DNA of 64,000 nt from Hwanghaeella sp964350445 (GTDB taxonomy: Bacteria > Pseudomonadota > Alphaproteobacteria > UBA8366 > Aestuariispiraceae), in the NCBI GenBank assembly GCA_964350445.1, contig CAYGKA010000004.1, positions 1-64,000 on the forward strand, given 5' to 3'. The position numbers and the translations under genes were made by a program. Below the pieces are notes generated by a model. That model did not search any database and was not told the origin of the DNA. It was given only the letters and a program-made list of their open reading frames with translations. This document shows, piece by piece, positions 8,852-16,628 of this stretch (position 1 is the first letter of the stretch; the number at the start of each line of letters is the position of its first letter).

Positions 8852-9658
8852 ATGCAATTCCCCGACATAAGCCCCATCGCCCTGGAACTCGGACCAATCG
8901 CCATCCGGTGGTATGCGCTGGCCTATCTGGCAGGAATCATCATCGGTTGGCGCTATTGCATGGCAATGGCGAAGCGCCTGCCGACCGGCGTTACAGCGAA
9001 CGACATGGACGACTTCATGGTCTGGGCCGTCGCCGGCATCATTATCGGCGGGCGGCTCGGCCAGGTGTTCTTTTACCACCCGGCATACTTCCTGAAGCAC
9101 CCGCTGGAGATCTTTATGGTCTGGCAAGGCGGTATGGCGTTTCACGGCGGTTTGTTGGGTGTGATCGCCGCCATGGTGATCTATACCAAGCGCCGCAGCA
9201 TTCCCTTCTTCGCCTTCACCGATTTAATCGCCCTCGCCGCCCCGATCGGAATTTTCTTCGGACGCGTGGCGAACTTCATCAATCAAGAACATTTCGGAAG
9301 GCCCGCCGATGTGCCTTGGGCCATCGTCTTTCATACCGACCCGCTGCAAGTCCCCCGCCATCCCAGTCAGCTGTATGAAGCCGGCCTTGAAGGATTGACG
9401 GTGTATCTGCTCCTGGCTCTGATCGCGCACGGCACCAAGGCCCTCCGACGCCCCGGCATCGTCACCGGCGTCTTCCTAATCGGTTACGCCGTTGCCCGGA
9501 TCATCAGCGAGTTCTTCCGCGAACCCGAGGTTTTCGTCGAAAGTCTGCCCTTCGCGACGACATGGGGCCAGTGGCTGTCCCTGCCGATGCTCGCCGTCGG
9601 GTTCTACGTCCTGCGCCTGGGCATGAAGCGGGACCCGGTGACGCAATCGCCCGAATGA
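8852..9658 (+). CDS. lgt: prolipoprotein diacylglyceryl transferase
   Basis: 268 residues, the usual Lgt length, with about seven membrane helices. It transfers diacylglycerol from phosphatidylglycerol to lipobox cysteines in the inner membrane. Diagnostic motifs are HGGLLGV and the Lgt signature GRVANFINQEHFGRP, followed by HPSQLYEAGLEG. The start is ATG 8852, five bases after hldD. The window holds several potential substrates (MlaA and three other lipoproteins). Four bases separate its stop from the methyltransferase gene, so hldD-lgt-midA is probably one transcript. Confidence 0.96.
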   Translation: MQFPDISPIALELGPIAIRWYALAYLAGIIIGWRYCMAMAKRLPTGVTANDMDDFMVWAVAGIIIGGRLGQVFFYHPAYFLKHPLEIFMVWQGGMAFHGGLLGVIAAMVIYTKRRSIPFFAFTDLIALAAPIGIFFGRVANFINQEHFGRPADVPWAIVFHTDPLQVPRHPSQLYEAGLEGLTVYLLLALIAHGTKALRRPGIVTGVFLIGYAVARIISEFFREPEVFVESLPFATTWGQWLSLPMLAVGFYVLRLGMKRDPVTQSPE

Positions 9659-9662
9659 CGCA

Positions 9663-10754
9663 ATGACGCCTCTGGAAGAACATCTCAGACGGCGCATCGC
9701 CCTCAACGGGCCGCTCACGGTTGCCGAATTCATGGCCGAAGCGCTCGGCCATCCGCGGTTCGGCTATTACCGCACGCGCGACCCGCTAGGCGCGGCAGGC
9801 GATTTCACCACCGCGCCGGAAATCAGCCAGGTCTTCGGCGAATTGATCGGCTTGTGGATGGCGGAGATGTGGCGCCTGAACGGCACGCCGTCCGGCCTGC
9901 GCCTGGTCGAACTCGGGCCCGGGCGGGGAACATTGATGGCCGATATGCTGCGGGTCGCTTCCCGCATGCCAGGGTTCCTGGACGCCGTCACAATCCATAT
10001 GGTGGAGACCAGCCCCGCCTTGCGGCAAGCGCAGGAAAAAGTGCTCGCCGCCTATCCGAACGTGTCGTGGCACGACAGCCTGACGGACGTACCGGACGGC
10101 CAATTGCTGCTGGTCGCCAACGAATTCCTGGACGCCTTGCCGATCCACCAACTTGTTCGCACCGACAAGGGTTGGCGCGAAAAACTTGTCGTCTGGGACG
10201 ATGTCGAGGATCGATTGGCCTTCGGCCTGTCACCCGGCGCCAGCGGCGTCGAAAATCTGCTGGCGGAGAATATTCGGCGCGATGCGGACGTTGGCACTGT
10301 GGCTGAGGTTTCGCCGGCCTCCCTCTCGGTCATGTCTGAGATCGCCCGGCGGATGCAATCGGGCATCGCAGCCCTCATCATCGACTATGGCTATCGCGAC
10401 AGTGCGACCGGCGACACGCTGCAAGCGGTGAAACGGCACGACTACGCACCGGTTCTGGAGACTGTCGGGGACGCCGACTTGACCGCGCATGTGGACTTCG
10501 CGGCGATGGGCCGCGCCGCCGAACAGGCCGGCGTCGCCGTCCATGGCCCAATCACGCAACGCGACTTCATGATCGACCTGGGGGCGCTCCAGCGCCGGGA
10601 CACCTTGCTGGAACGCGCCACGCCGGAACAGGCCAAGGCGATCAATTCCGGCGTGCAGCGGTTGATCGATCCCAAGGAAATGGGCACGTTGTTCAAAGTA
10701 TTGGCCTTGACTGCGAAGGGCGGAAAAGCAGCGAACCCGCCCCCCGGATTCTGA
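9663..10754 (+). CDS. SAM-dependent methyltransferase, MidA/NDUFAF7 family
   Basis: 363 residues. The N-terminus PLTVAEFMAEALGHPRFGYYRTRDPLG and the SAM-binding LVELGPGRGTLMADML are characteristic of the DUF185/MidA family, as are ANEFLDALPIHQ and the later IIDYGY. The mitochondrial homologue NDUFAF7 dimethylates an arginine of complex I NDUFS2; the bacterial target is not established but an analogous role is plausible. Translationally close to lgt. The family is common beside lgt and pgeF in alphaproteobacteria. Confidence 0.9.
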   Translation: MTPLEEHLRRRIALNGPLTVAEFMAEALGHPRFGYYRTRDPLGAAGDFTTAPEISQVFGELIGLWMAEMWRLNGTPSGLRLVELGPGRGTLMADMLRVASRMPGFLDAVTIHMVETSPALRQAQEKVLAAYPNVSWHDSLTDVPDGQLLLVANEFLDALPIHQLVRTDKGWREKLVVWDDVEDRLAFGLSPGASGVENLLAENIRRDADVGTVAEVSPASLSVMSEIARRMQSGIAALIIDYGYRDSATGDTLQAVKRHDYAPVLETVGDADLTAHVDFAAMGRAAEQAGVAVHGPITQRDFMIDLGALQRRDTLLERATPEQAKAINSGVQRLIDPKEMGTLFKVLALTAKGGKAANPPPGF

Positions 10755-10789
10755 AGGCCGTAAGGAAGATCGGATAGAAGATCACAGCC

Positions 10790-11578
10790 ATGAGCACTGA
10801 AACGCCGACCCCGATAACCGATAGCGGCCTCGCTTCCTTGCGGGGCGTCCGGCATGGTTTTTTCACACGGCTCGGTGGGGTCAGCGGCGGGATCTATACC
10901 TCCCTCAACATCGGCTTCGGATCCGACGACGATAAATCCTCGGTCACGGAAAACCGCCGCCGCACGATGGAAGCCCTCGGCCTGCCGGAAAAGGCGCTGA
11001 CCACCACCTATCAAGTCCACAGCGCCACGGCGGTTCGGGCGGTGACGCCCTGGGCGCATGCCGATGCCCCGGAGGCCGACGGGCTCGTCACCAACACGCC
11101 GGGCGTGGCGTTGGGGATTGCCACCGCCGACTGCGCGCCCGTCCTGTTCGCGGACGAGAAGGCCGGTGTGATCGGGGCCTGCCACGCCGGATGGAAGGGC
11201 GCACATGGCGGCATCTCTGATGCGACAATCTCCGCGATGGAAGAACTCGGCGCGCGCCGCGCGGACATCATCGCCGTCGTCGGCCCCTGTATCGCGCAAC
11301 CGTCCTACGAAGTGGGGGCGGAGTTCCGTGCCTCCTTCCTGGACTTGAACACGGCCTATGACCGGTTTTTCAAACCGGGCGTCCGGCCGGACAAGTTCCA
11401 GTTCGACCTGCCAGGATTCGTGACGTCGAAATTGGTAGATGCCGGTGTGGCGCAGGCCGGATGGCTGGGCCGTGACACGAAGGCGGAAGAGGACGAGTTT
11501 TTCAGTTATCGCCGCACGACCCTTAACGGTGAGAAGGATTACGGCCGGCTGTTGTCGGCAATCGCACTGACCGACTAG
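10790..11578 (+). CDS. pgeF: peptidoglycan editing factor / multicopper-fold laccase-domain protein PgeF
   Basis: 262 residues. YfiH/PgeF family: HGFFTRLGGVSGGIYTSLNIG, TTYQVHSATAV, ADGLVTNTPGVALGIATADCAPV, GACHAGWKGAHGG and VGPCIAQPSYEVG. The His/Cys/His zinc site of the family is present (QVHS, ADCAP, CHAGWKG). Homologues act as purine nucleoside phosphorylase/adenosine deaminase and in E. coli prevent L-Ser misincorporation in peptidoglycan precursors. It lies 35 bp after the midA-like gene and is probably in the same transcript. Confidence 0.93.
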   Translation: MSTETPTPITDSGLASLRGVRHGFFTRLGGVSGGIYTSLNIGFGSDDDKSSVTENRRRTMEALGLPEKALTTTYQVHSATAVRAVTPWAHADAPEADGLVTNTPGVALGIATADCAPVLFADEKAGVIGACHAGWKGAHGGISDATISAMEELGARRADIIAVVGPCIAQPSYEVGAEFRASFLDLNTAYDRFFKPGVRPDKFQFDLPGFVTSKLVDAGVAQAGWLGRDTKAEEDEFFSYRRTTLNGEKDYGRLLSAIALTD

Positions 11579-11608
11579 GGTGGTTTTTCAGAACACAGGA
11601 GTCTCTTG

Positions 11609-12763
11609 ATGGCACTTCATTTCAGCGAACAGGAACTGGCCGATCGGCGTGCAAAAGCCTGCGCCGCGATGCAGCAACAGGGGCTCGACGGACTACTCAT
11701 CACCCGGCAGGAAAGCATGTTCTACCTGACCGGTTACGACACTTTCGGTTACGTGTATTTTCAGTGTCTCTATCTGGGCGCGGATGGCGACTACTTCCTG
11801 CTGACCCGGGCGCCGGACCTGCTGCAAGCAAGGCATACCAGCACCATCGCCGAAATCCATATCTGGAAGGACGTGGAAGGCGCAGAACCCCACCGCGAAC
11901 TGCGCGACCTGCTGCACCAGCGCGGCCTGTCCGGAAAGCATCTTGGGGTGGAGTATGAAAGCTATGGCCTGACCGCGGCCAGCGGCAAGAAGCTGGACGC
12001 GGCGCTGGATGGATTCGTCACACTGTCCGACGCCTCCACCTTGGTGACACGCTTGCGCCTGATCAAAAGCCCGGCGGAACTGGATTACGTCCGCAAGGCC
12101 GGCGAACTTGGTGATCACGCCCTTGCCGAAGCCCACCGCCTGGCGCGCCCCGGCGCGGATGAGGGCGAAATCCTCGCCGCGATGCAGGCCGCCGTCTTTG
12201 CCGGCGGCGGCGACTATCCGGGCAACGAATTCATTATCGGGTCGGGCGACGATGCCCTGCTGTGCCGTTACAAATCGGGACGGCGTGTCTTGGACGATGT
12301 GGACCAGTTGAGCCTGGAATTCGCCGGCGCTTATCGCCACTACCATTCGGCCATGTTCCGGACCATTCCCATCGGCAAGGCCCAGCCGCTCCATGTCGAA
12401 TACCACAAGGCCGCCCAGGATGCGCTTCTGGCCTGTGAAGCCGCGTTGAAGCCGGGTCATTCGGCGGGCGAAGTTTTCGACGCCCATGCCCAGGTGCTTG
12501 ATGCCGCCGGCTTGGCGGATCATCGGATGAACGCCTGCGGCTATTCGCTGGGTACCACTTTCGCACCGAATTGGATGGACTGGCCGATGCTGTTCCACGG
12601 TAACCCGGTCGAAATGCGCCCCGGCATGGTATTCTTTATCCACATCATCATCTTCAATTCCGATGCCGGAATAGCCCAATGCCTGGGACGCACGTCCATC
12701 GTGACGGAGACGGGGGCCGAATCGCTTTCCACGGCCGGCCTTGATCTCTTCGTCGGCGAATAG
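11609..12763 (+). CDS. M24-family creatinase/ectoine hydrolase-like protein lacking metal ligands
   Basis: 384 residues. N-terminal creatinase domain (LLITRQESMFYLTGYDTFGYVYFQ) and C-terminal pita-bread M24 domain. The canonical prolidase metal ligands (two Asp, one His, two Glu) are largely replaced: the first Asp region reads LSLEFAGAYRHYHSAMFRT, the usual GMVFTIEPG is PGMVFFIHIIIF, and the final Glu region is QCLGRTSIVT. GYSLGTTFAPNWMDWP resembles the ectoine hydrolase DoeA/creatinase branch, which works without metals on C-N bonds of non-peptide substrates. ATG 11609 with AGGAG seven bases upstream is preferred to the TTG three bases earlier. Confidence 0.78.
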   Translation: MALHFSEQELADRRAKACAAMQQQGLDGLLITRQESMFYLTGYDTFGYVYFQCLYLGADGDYFLLTRAPDLLQARHTSTIAEIHIWKDVEGAEPHRELRDLLHQRGLSGKHLGVEYESYGLTAASGKKLDAALDGFVTLSDASTLVTRLRLIKSPAELDYVRKAGELGDHALAEAHRLARPGADEGEILAAMQAAVFAGGGDYPGNEFIIGSGDDALLCRYKSGRRVLDDVDQLSLEFAGAYRHYHSAMFRTIPIGKAQPLHVEYHKAAQDALLACEAALKPGHSAGEVFDAHAQVLDAAGLADHRMNACGYSLGTTFAPNWMDWPMLFHGNPVEMRPGMVFFIHIIIFNSDAGIAQCLGRTSIVTETGAESLSTAGLDLFVGE

Positions 12764-12782
12764 GCGGACTGGAAAACACACC

Positions 12783-12866
12783 ATGCCCTGGCTGATCCAA
12801 TTGATGGCGCTCACCGTGCTGGCGATGCTGGCCGGGTGCATCATCCTCTCCATTGCCGGGGGCTGA
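12783..12866 (+). CDS. 27-residue single-helix membrane peptide
   Basis: ATG 12783 opens a 27-codon frame ending TGA at 12864-12866, between the M24 gene and the lipoprotein gene. The product begins MPWLIQLMALTVLAMLAGC and continues for eight hydrophobic or small residues to the C-terminus. It is nearly all hydrophobic, with a lipobox-like LAGC at residues 16-19 but almost nothing after it. The next gene's ATG is one base past this stop, so translational coupling is possible. It could instead be just leader sequence. No homologue is recognised. Confidence 0.4.
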   Translation: MPWLIQLMALTVLAMLAGCIILSIAGG

Positions 12867-12867
12867 C

Positions 12868-13761
12868 ATGCCGTTGTCGATCGCCGTGCCGCGCGGGCGT
12901 CTGACTGCGGTGTGTTGGATCCTGCTGACTGCCCTCGCTGTTTCAGCGCTGGGCGGCTGCGGGCCCGTGCCGCAGCCCTTCCGACAGGATGCGGCGACCA
13001 AGGCGCGCACGACCCTGGCCCGGGCGACCATCACCAGCGGCATCCGGCTTTTGCCGGTCGCCGGGCTGGAGCCGGAGCACGGCGCCGCCTTGAGCGAAGA
13101 TTTGGCGGACAAGTTGCGGGACCTGGGAACGGTGGCCAGCACGAGCGACGCCTTGCGGAATGCGCACTTCCTCAGCCCCAATGTGATAGCCGGAGAGTCC
13201 GGCGCCTTGATTCGCTGGGACCTGTTCGATCCGGACGGCGTCCTGCGCGACACCATCATGACGGAAGCGCCCGGCGCCGAGCAGCTCGACGCCTTGCTCA
13301 CCGGGCGACGAAAAGGCCTTCGGGACATGGTCGGATACGTCGCCGCCCGGCTGCACACGACCTTGAACCCTCGTTCGTCCGAACCCGCCGTCGCCCGAAC
13401 GGCCGAGCTGGCGATCGGCACGATTTCCGGCGCCCCGGGCGACGGTGCGGAAGAACTTACCCGCGCGGCCACGGCGATCTTTTCGCGCGCGGGAATCGCC
13501 ATGGCCAAGAACGGCACGACGGCGGACCTGTTTCTGAACGCCGAAGTCTCGCTGACGCCAATCGACGCGGACAGCGATCTTTTGACGCTTGCTTGGTCCG
13601 TGGATACCAAAGACGGCAGACAAGTCGGCCGATTGGTCCAGGAAAGCGCTGTGCCGAAAGGATCCGTGGACGGCCCATGGCGCAGCCTCGCCTACGATGC
13701 GGTCCTGGGATTGGTCGACGCGGTTTCCGAGGTCCAGACGGCCTACAAGCAGGGGGCCTGA
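12868..13761 (+). CDS. putative lipoprotein of unknown function
   Basis: 297 residues. The N-terminus has arginines, a hydrophobic stretch (VCWILLTALAVSAL) and a lipobox LGGC, so it is probably exported and lipidated by Lgt. The rest is a soluble alpha/beta-like sequence without a recognised domain. The C-terminal part (DLLTLAWSVDTKDGRQVG ... GSVDGPWRSLAYDAV) resembles a motif I associate with uncharacterised alphaproteobacterial exported proteins. ATG 12868 is preferred over an in-frame TTG at 12853 because the signal peptide begins there. The 271 bp between it and prs contain only short GC palindromes (CGCCGG/CCGGCG near 13772). Confidence 0.65.
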   Translation: MPLSIAVPRGRLTAVCWILLTALAVSALGGCGPVPQPFRQDAATKARTTLARATITSGIRLLPVAGLEPEHGAALSEDLADKLRDLGTVASTSDALRNAHFLSPNVIAGESGALIRWDLFDPDGVLRDTIMTEAPGAEQLDALLTGRRKGLRDMVGYVAARLHTTLNPRSSEPAVARTAELAIGTISGAPGDGAEELTRAATAIFSRAGIAMAKNGTTADLFLNAEVSLTPIDADSDLLTLAWSVDTKDGRQVGRLVQESAVPKGSVDGPWRSLAYDAVLGLVDAVSEVQTAYKQGA

Positions 13762-14032
13762 ACCTTCTTTCGCCGGAAATATTCGCCGGCGCGGCAACAG
13801 AATACCGCCTCATCGCGACAGAGCGCTCCGTCAGTCGTTTACAGTCCGTGGAGCCCTTGTTATAGAACTTCCGGGCCGAAGGAGTGTGCGTTGCACACTG
13901 CGGCGGGATCCGGTCTTCGGACGGTACTGACGGCAAGCGCGAACCAGATAAAAAGAATTGCCCGATGCGATCATCCGGAAAGGTCACAAGTTCAACGTCA
14001 CAGACTGATTGGTCACGGGCTCTGACGGCACC

Positions 14033-14965
14033 ATGAAAATTCTTTCCGGCAATTCCAACAGGCCCCTTGCCGAGGCCATTTCCGCTTACTTGCAGGTTCC
14101 GCTCACGAAGGCAGCGATCCGTCGCTTTTCCGATATGGAGATCTTCGTCGAGATTCAGGAAAACGTGCGCGGCGAGGACGTGTTCGTCATTCAATCGACG
14201 AATTACCCCTGCAACGACAACCTGATGGAACTGCTGATCATGATCGATGCATTGCGCCGGGCATCGGCACGGCGCATCACGGCGGTCATTCCCTATTTCG
14301 GATACGCGCGCCAGGATCGAAAAACCGGTCCTCGGACGCCGATTTCGGCGAAATTGGTGGCCAACCTGATCGAAACGGCGGGCGCCAACCGTGTTCTGAC
14401 CATCGATCTGCATGCCGGCCAGATCCAGGGCTTCTTCGACGTTCCCACCGACAACCTCTTCGCCCTGCCGGTCCTGCACACGGACCTGTCAGAGCATTTG
14501 GCCAACGGCAACACCGTCGTCGTGTCCCCGGATGTGGGCGGCGTCGTCCGAGCCCGGGCGCTGGCCAAGCGCCTGGACGCGGAACTGGCCATTATCGACA
14601 AGCGTCGCGAACGCGCGGGCGTTTCGGAAGTGATGCACATTATCGGCGACGCGAAAGGCAAGGATTGCGTCTTGATCGACGATATCGTCGACAGCGCGGG
14701 CACCCTTTGCAACGCCGCGGTCGCCCTTATGAACGCCGGCGCGAAATCGGTTCAGGCCTATGTAACCCACGGGGTCCTGTCGGGTGGCGCGGTCGCCCGC
14801 GTTTCCGCGTCCCCCATGAGTTCGCTTGTGGTTACCGACAGCATCATGGCGACCGAGGCGGTCCGCGTCAGCGATACCGTCCGCCAGGTATCCATCGCGC
14901 CCTTGTTGGCGGAAGCCATCCGCCGCATCTATGAAGAGCGTTCGGTTTCGAGCCTTTTCGACTAA
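14033..14965 (+). CDS. prs: ribose-phosphate pyrophosphokinase
   Basis: 310 residues, the standard class I PRPP synthase length. It makes PRPP from ribose 5-phosphate and ATP for nucleotide, His and Trp synthesis. Visible signatures are FSDMEIFVEIQENVRGEDVFV near the N-terminus, YFGYARQDRK (ATP site), the PRPP-binding DCVLIDDIVDSAGTLC and the allosteric-site region SPDVGGVVRARALAK. The ATG at 14033 matches the family start (MKILSGNSN). rplY, pth and ychF follow in the usual alphaproteobacterial order. Confidence 0.97.
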   Translation: MKILSGNSNRPLAEAISAYLQVPLTKAAIRRFSDMEIFVEIQENVRGEDVFVIQSTNYPCNDNLMELLIMIDALRRASARRITAVIPYFGYARQDRKTGPRTPISAKLVANLIETAGANRVLTIDLHAGQIQGFFDVPTDNLFALPVLHTDLSEHLANGNTVVVSPDVGGVVRARALAKRLDAELAIIDKRRERAGVSEVMHIIGDAKGKDCVLIDDIVDSAGTLCNAAVALMNAGAKSVQAYVTHGVLSGGAVARVSASPMSSLVVTDSIMATEAVRVSDTVRQVSIAPLLAEAIRRIYEERSVSSLFD

Positions 14966-15059
14966 AGCCGCTCTTGCGCGCCCCGCTCTTCGAGCCTGGT
15001 CGATCGGGCAGGATCAACCGGAATTCGTTGCAGTCCGGGGCTTTCGGGCAATTCCGGGT

Positions 15060-15088
15060 TTGACTTAGCGTCCCGCGCGGCATAAAGA
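15060..15088 (+). promoter_or_regulatory. possible sigma70-type promoter for rplY
   Basis: TTGACT, 17 bp, then TAAAGA, placed about 100 bp before the rplY start and just ahead of the 16-bp palindrome at 15099-15114. The -10 match is weak, so this is tentative. Confidence 0.35.
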
Positions 15089-15098
15089 AACGCCGCTT

Positions 15099-15114
15099 TC
15101 ACAGTATACTGTGA
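15099..15114. promoter_or_regulatory. perfect 16-bp palindrome, operator-like
   Basis: TCACAGTATACTGTGA is fully self-complementary. It sits in the prs-rplY gap, 75 bp upstream of the rplY ATG and just downstream of a candidate promoter. The geometry suits a dimeric repressor site. It contains TATACT, which could itself act as a -10. The half-sites are TCACA/TGTGA, the reverse orientation of a CRP site. Confidence 0.5.
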
Positions 15115-15188
15115 CACGAGCGCCCCCGGCACCCCTGGAGGTCGGCGGGTTATTCCGCATGGATAGCCAACGCTTGAAGGAGTTTATC

Positions 15189-15851
15189 ATGGCTGATGCG
15201 CACACGATTCCCGCAAAACCGCGGGACCGGGCCGGTAAGGGGGCAGCCCGGGCCGTCCGTCGCGAAGGGCTGGTGCCCTGCGTCGTATATGGCGAAAACA
15301 AAGATCCCCTGTCGATTTCGATCGATCCCCGCGTGATCATGAAGGGCCTGATTGAAGGGCACTTCTTCAACACGATCTATGCGATCGACGTCGAAGGCGG
15401 CAAGAGCGAGCGCGCCCTACCGCGTGACGTTCAATTCCACCCGGTGACGGACGTTCCGTTGCATGTGGATTTTCTGCGCATCGGACGCAACACCCGGATC
15501 AGCGTTTCGATCCCGGTGGTCTTCGCAAACGAAGACGATTGCCCCGCGCTGAACGAAGGCGGCCAGCTTGCGATCGTTCGGCATGAAGTGGAAGTCAACT
15601 GCTCGGCCAACGATATTCCGGAAGAGTTCATCGCGGACCTGACCGGCCTGCAGATTGGCGATACCATTCGTATCTCCAGCATTACGCTGCCGGCGGATGT
15701 CGAGCCGGTGATCACCGATCGCGACTTCGTCATCGCCAACCTTCAAGCCGCAACCATCGCTGAACCGGTGGAGGAAGAAGGCGAAGAGGGCGAAGATGGT
15801 GCTGAAGACTCTGCGGATGAAGAATCCGCAGACGAGGAGTCGGAGGAGTAA
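15189..15851 (+). CDS. rplY: 50S ribosomal protein L25 / general stress protein Ctc
   Basis: 220 residues, the long Ctc form: an N-terminal L25 domain (AKPRDRAGKGAARAVRREGLVPCVVYGE) that binds 5S rRNA, then the TL5-type beta domain (LPRDVQFHPVTDVPLHVDFLRI). The C-terminal ~30 residues are almost purely acidic (EEEGEEGEDGAEDS...), a common feature of this family. ATG 15189 has AAGGAG seven bases upstream. pth follows after nine bases, so the two are cotranscribed. Confidence 0.96.
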   Translation: MADAHTIPAKPRDRAGKGAARAVRREGLVPCVVYGENKDPLSISIDPRVIMKGLIEGHFFNTIYAIDVEGGKSERALPRDVQFHPVTDVPLHVDFLRIGRNTRISVSIPVVFANEDDCPALNEGGQLAIVRHEVEVNCSANDIPEEFIADLTGLQIGDTIRISSITLPADVEPVITDRDFVIANLQAATIAEPVEEEGEEGEDGAEDSADEESADEESEE

Positions 15852-15860
15852 CCCCCTCCC

Positions 15861-16616
15861 ATGCTGCTTATCGTCGGACTCGGCAATCCGGGACCGAAAT
15901 ACGAACGAAACCGGCATAGCGTCGGCTTCATGGCGGTGGACGCGATCGTCCGCCGCCATTCGTTTGGTCCGTGGCGCGCACGGTTTCAAGGACAGGTTTC
16001 CGAAGGCCAGATCGACGGCCGGAAGGTGATCGTCCTGAAACCGATGACATTCATGAACGAAAGCGGCCGCGCGGTGGGCGAAGCAGCACGGTTCTTCAAA
16101 CTTTCCGCCGAGGACATTTGGGTCTTCTACGACGAGTTGGACCTGGCGGCGGCGAAATTGAAAGTGAAGCAGGGCGGAGGCCACGCGGGACATAATGGGT
16201 TGCGCAGCATCGACGCCCATCTGGCCAAAGACCTCGGCAAGGATTACTGGCGCGTTCGGATCGGGATTGGCCATCCGGGCGACAAGGCAAAGGTGCACGG
16301 CCACGTCCTGGGCGACTTCTCAAAGGCCGAGTGGCCGGCGATGGAGAAACTGATCGATGCCATGGCCGAGGCTTTTCCAAAATTGGTGGCGCGCGGGTAT
16401 TCGGATTTCATGTCAGCCGTTTCTCTGATTCTGAAACCGCCGCTTCACACATCCCCGGATGGAACGCCGACCGGCAGCGGCACCCGCGACGCGGATACAG
16501 CCGACAAAACGACCCATCCGCCGAAAGACGGCATCGGGAATGACAAGAGCGGGATCGACTCGGCCCTGGCGCAGGCGTTGGCGAAGGTCGGTCTGACCCG
16601 GAAGAACAAAGATTGA
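15861..16616 (+). CDS. pth: peptidyl-tRNA hydrolase with C-terminal extension
   Basis: 251 residues. It recycles peptidyl-tRNA dropped from ribosomes. The core has LIVGLGNPGPKYERNRHSVGF (catalytic His), KPMTFMNESGRAV and YDELDLAAAKLKVKQGGGHAGHNGLRS (catalytic Asp and Asn). The enzyme core ends near residue 190; about 60 further residues (TSPDGTPTGSGTRDAD ...) are polar and look disordered, ending in a short helical LAQALAKVGLTRK. Such tails occur in some alphaproteobacterial Pth proteins; their role is unknown. ychF starts 12 bp later with GAGGAG upstream. Confidence 0.95.
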   Translation: MLLIVGLGNPGPKYERNRHSVGFMAVDAIVRRHSFGPWRARFQGQVSEGQIDGRKVIVLKPMTFMNESGRAVGEAARFFKLSAEDIWVFYDELDLAAAKLKVKQGGGHAGHNGLRSIDAHLAKDLGKDYWRVRIGIGHPGDKAKVHGHVLGDFSKAEWPAMEKLIDAMAEAFPKLVARGYSDFMSAVSLILKPPLHTSPDGTPTGSGTRDADTADKTTHPPKDGIGNDKSGIDSALAQALAKVGLTRKNKD

Positions 16617-16628
16617 GGAGAAATCCCG

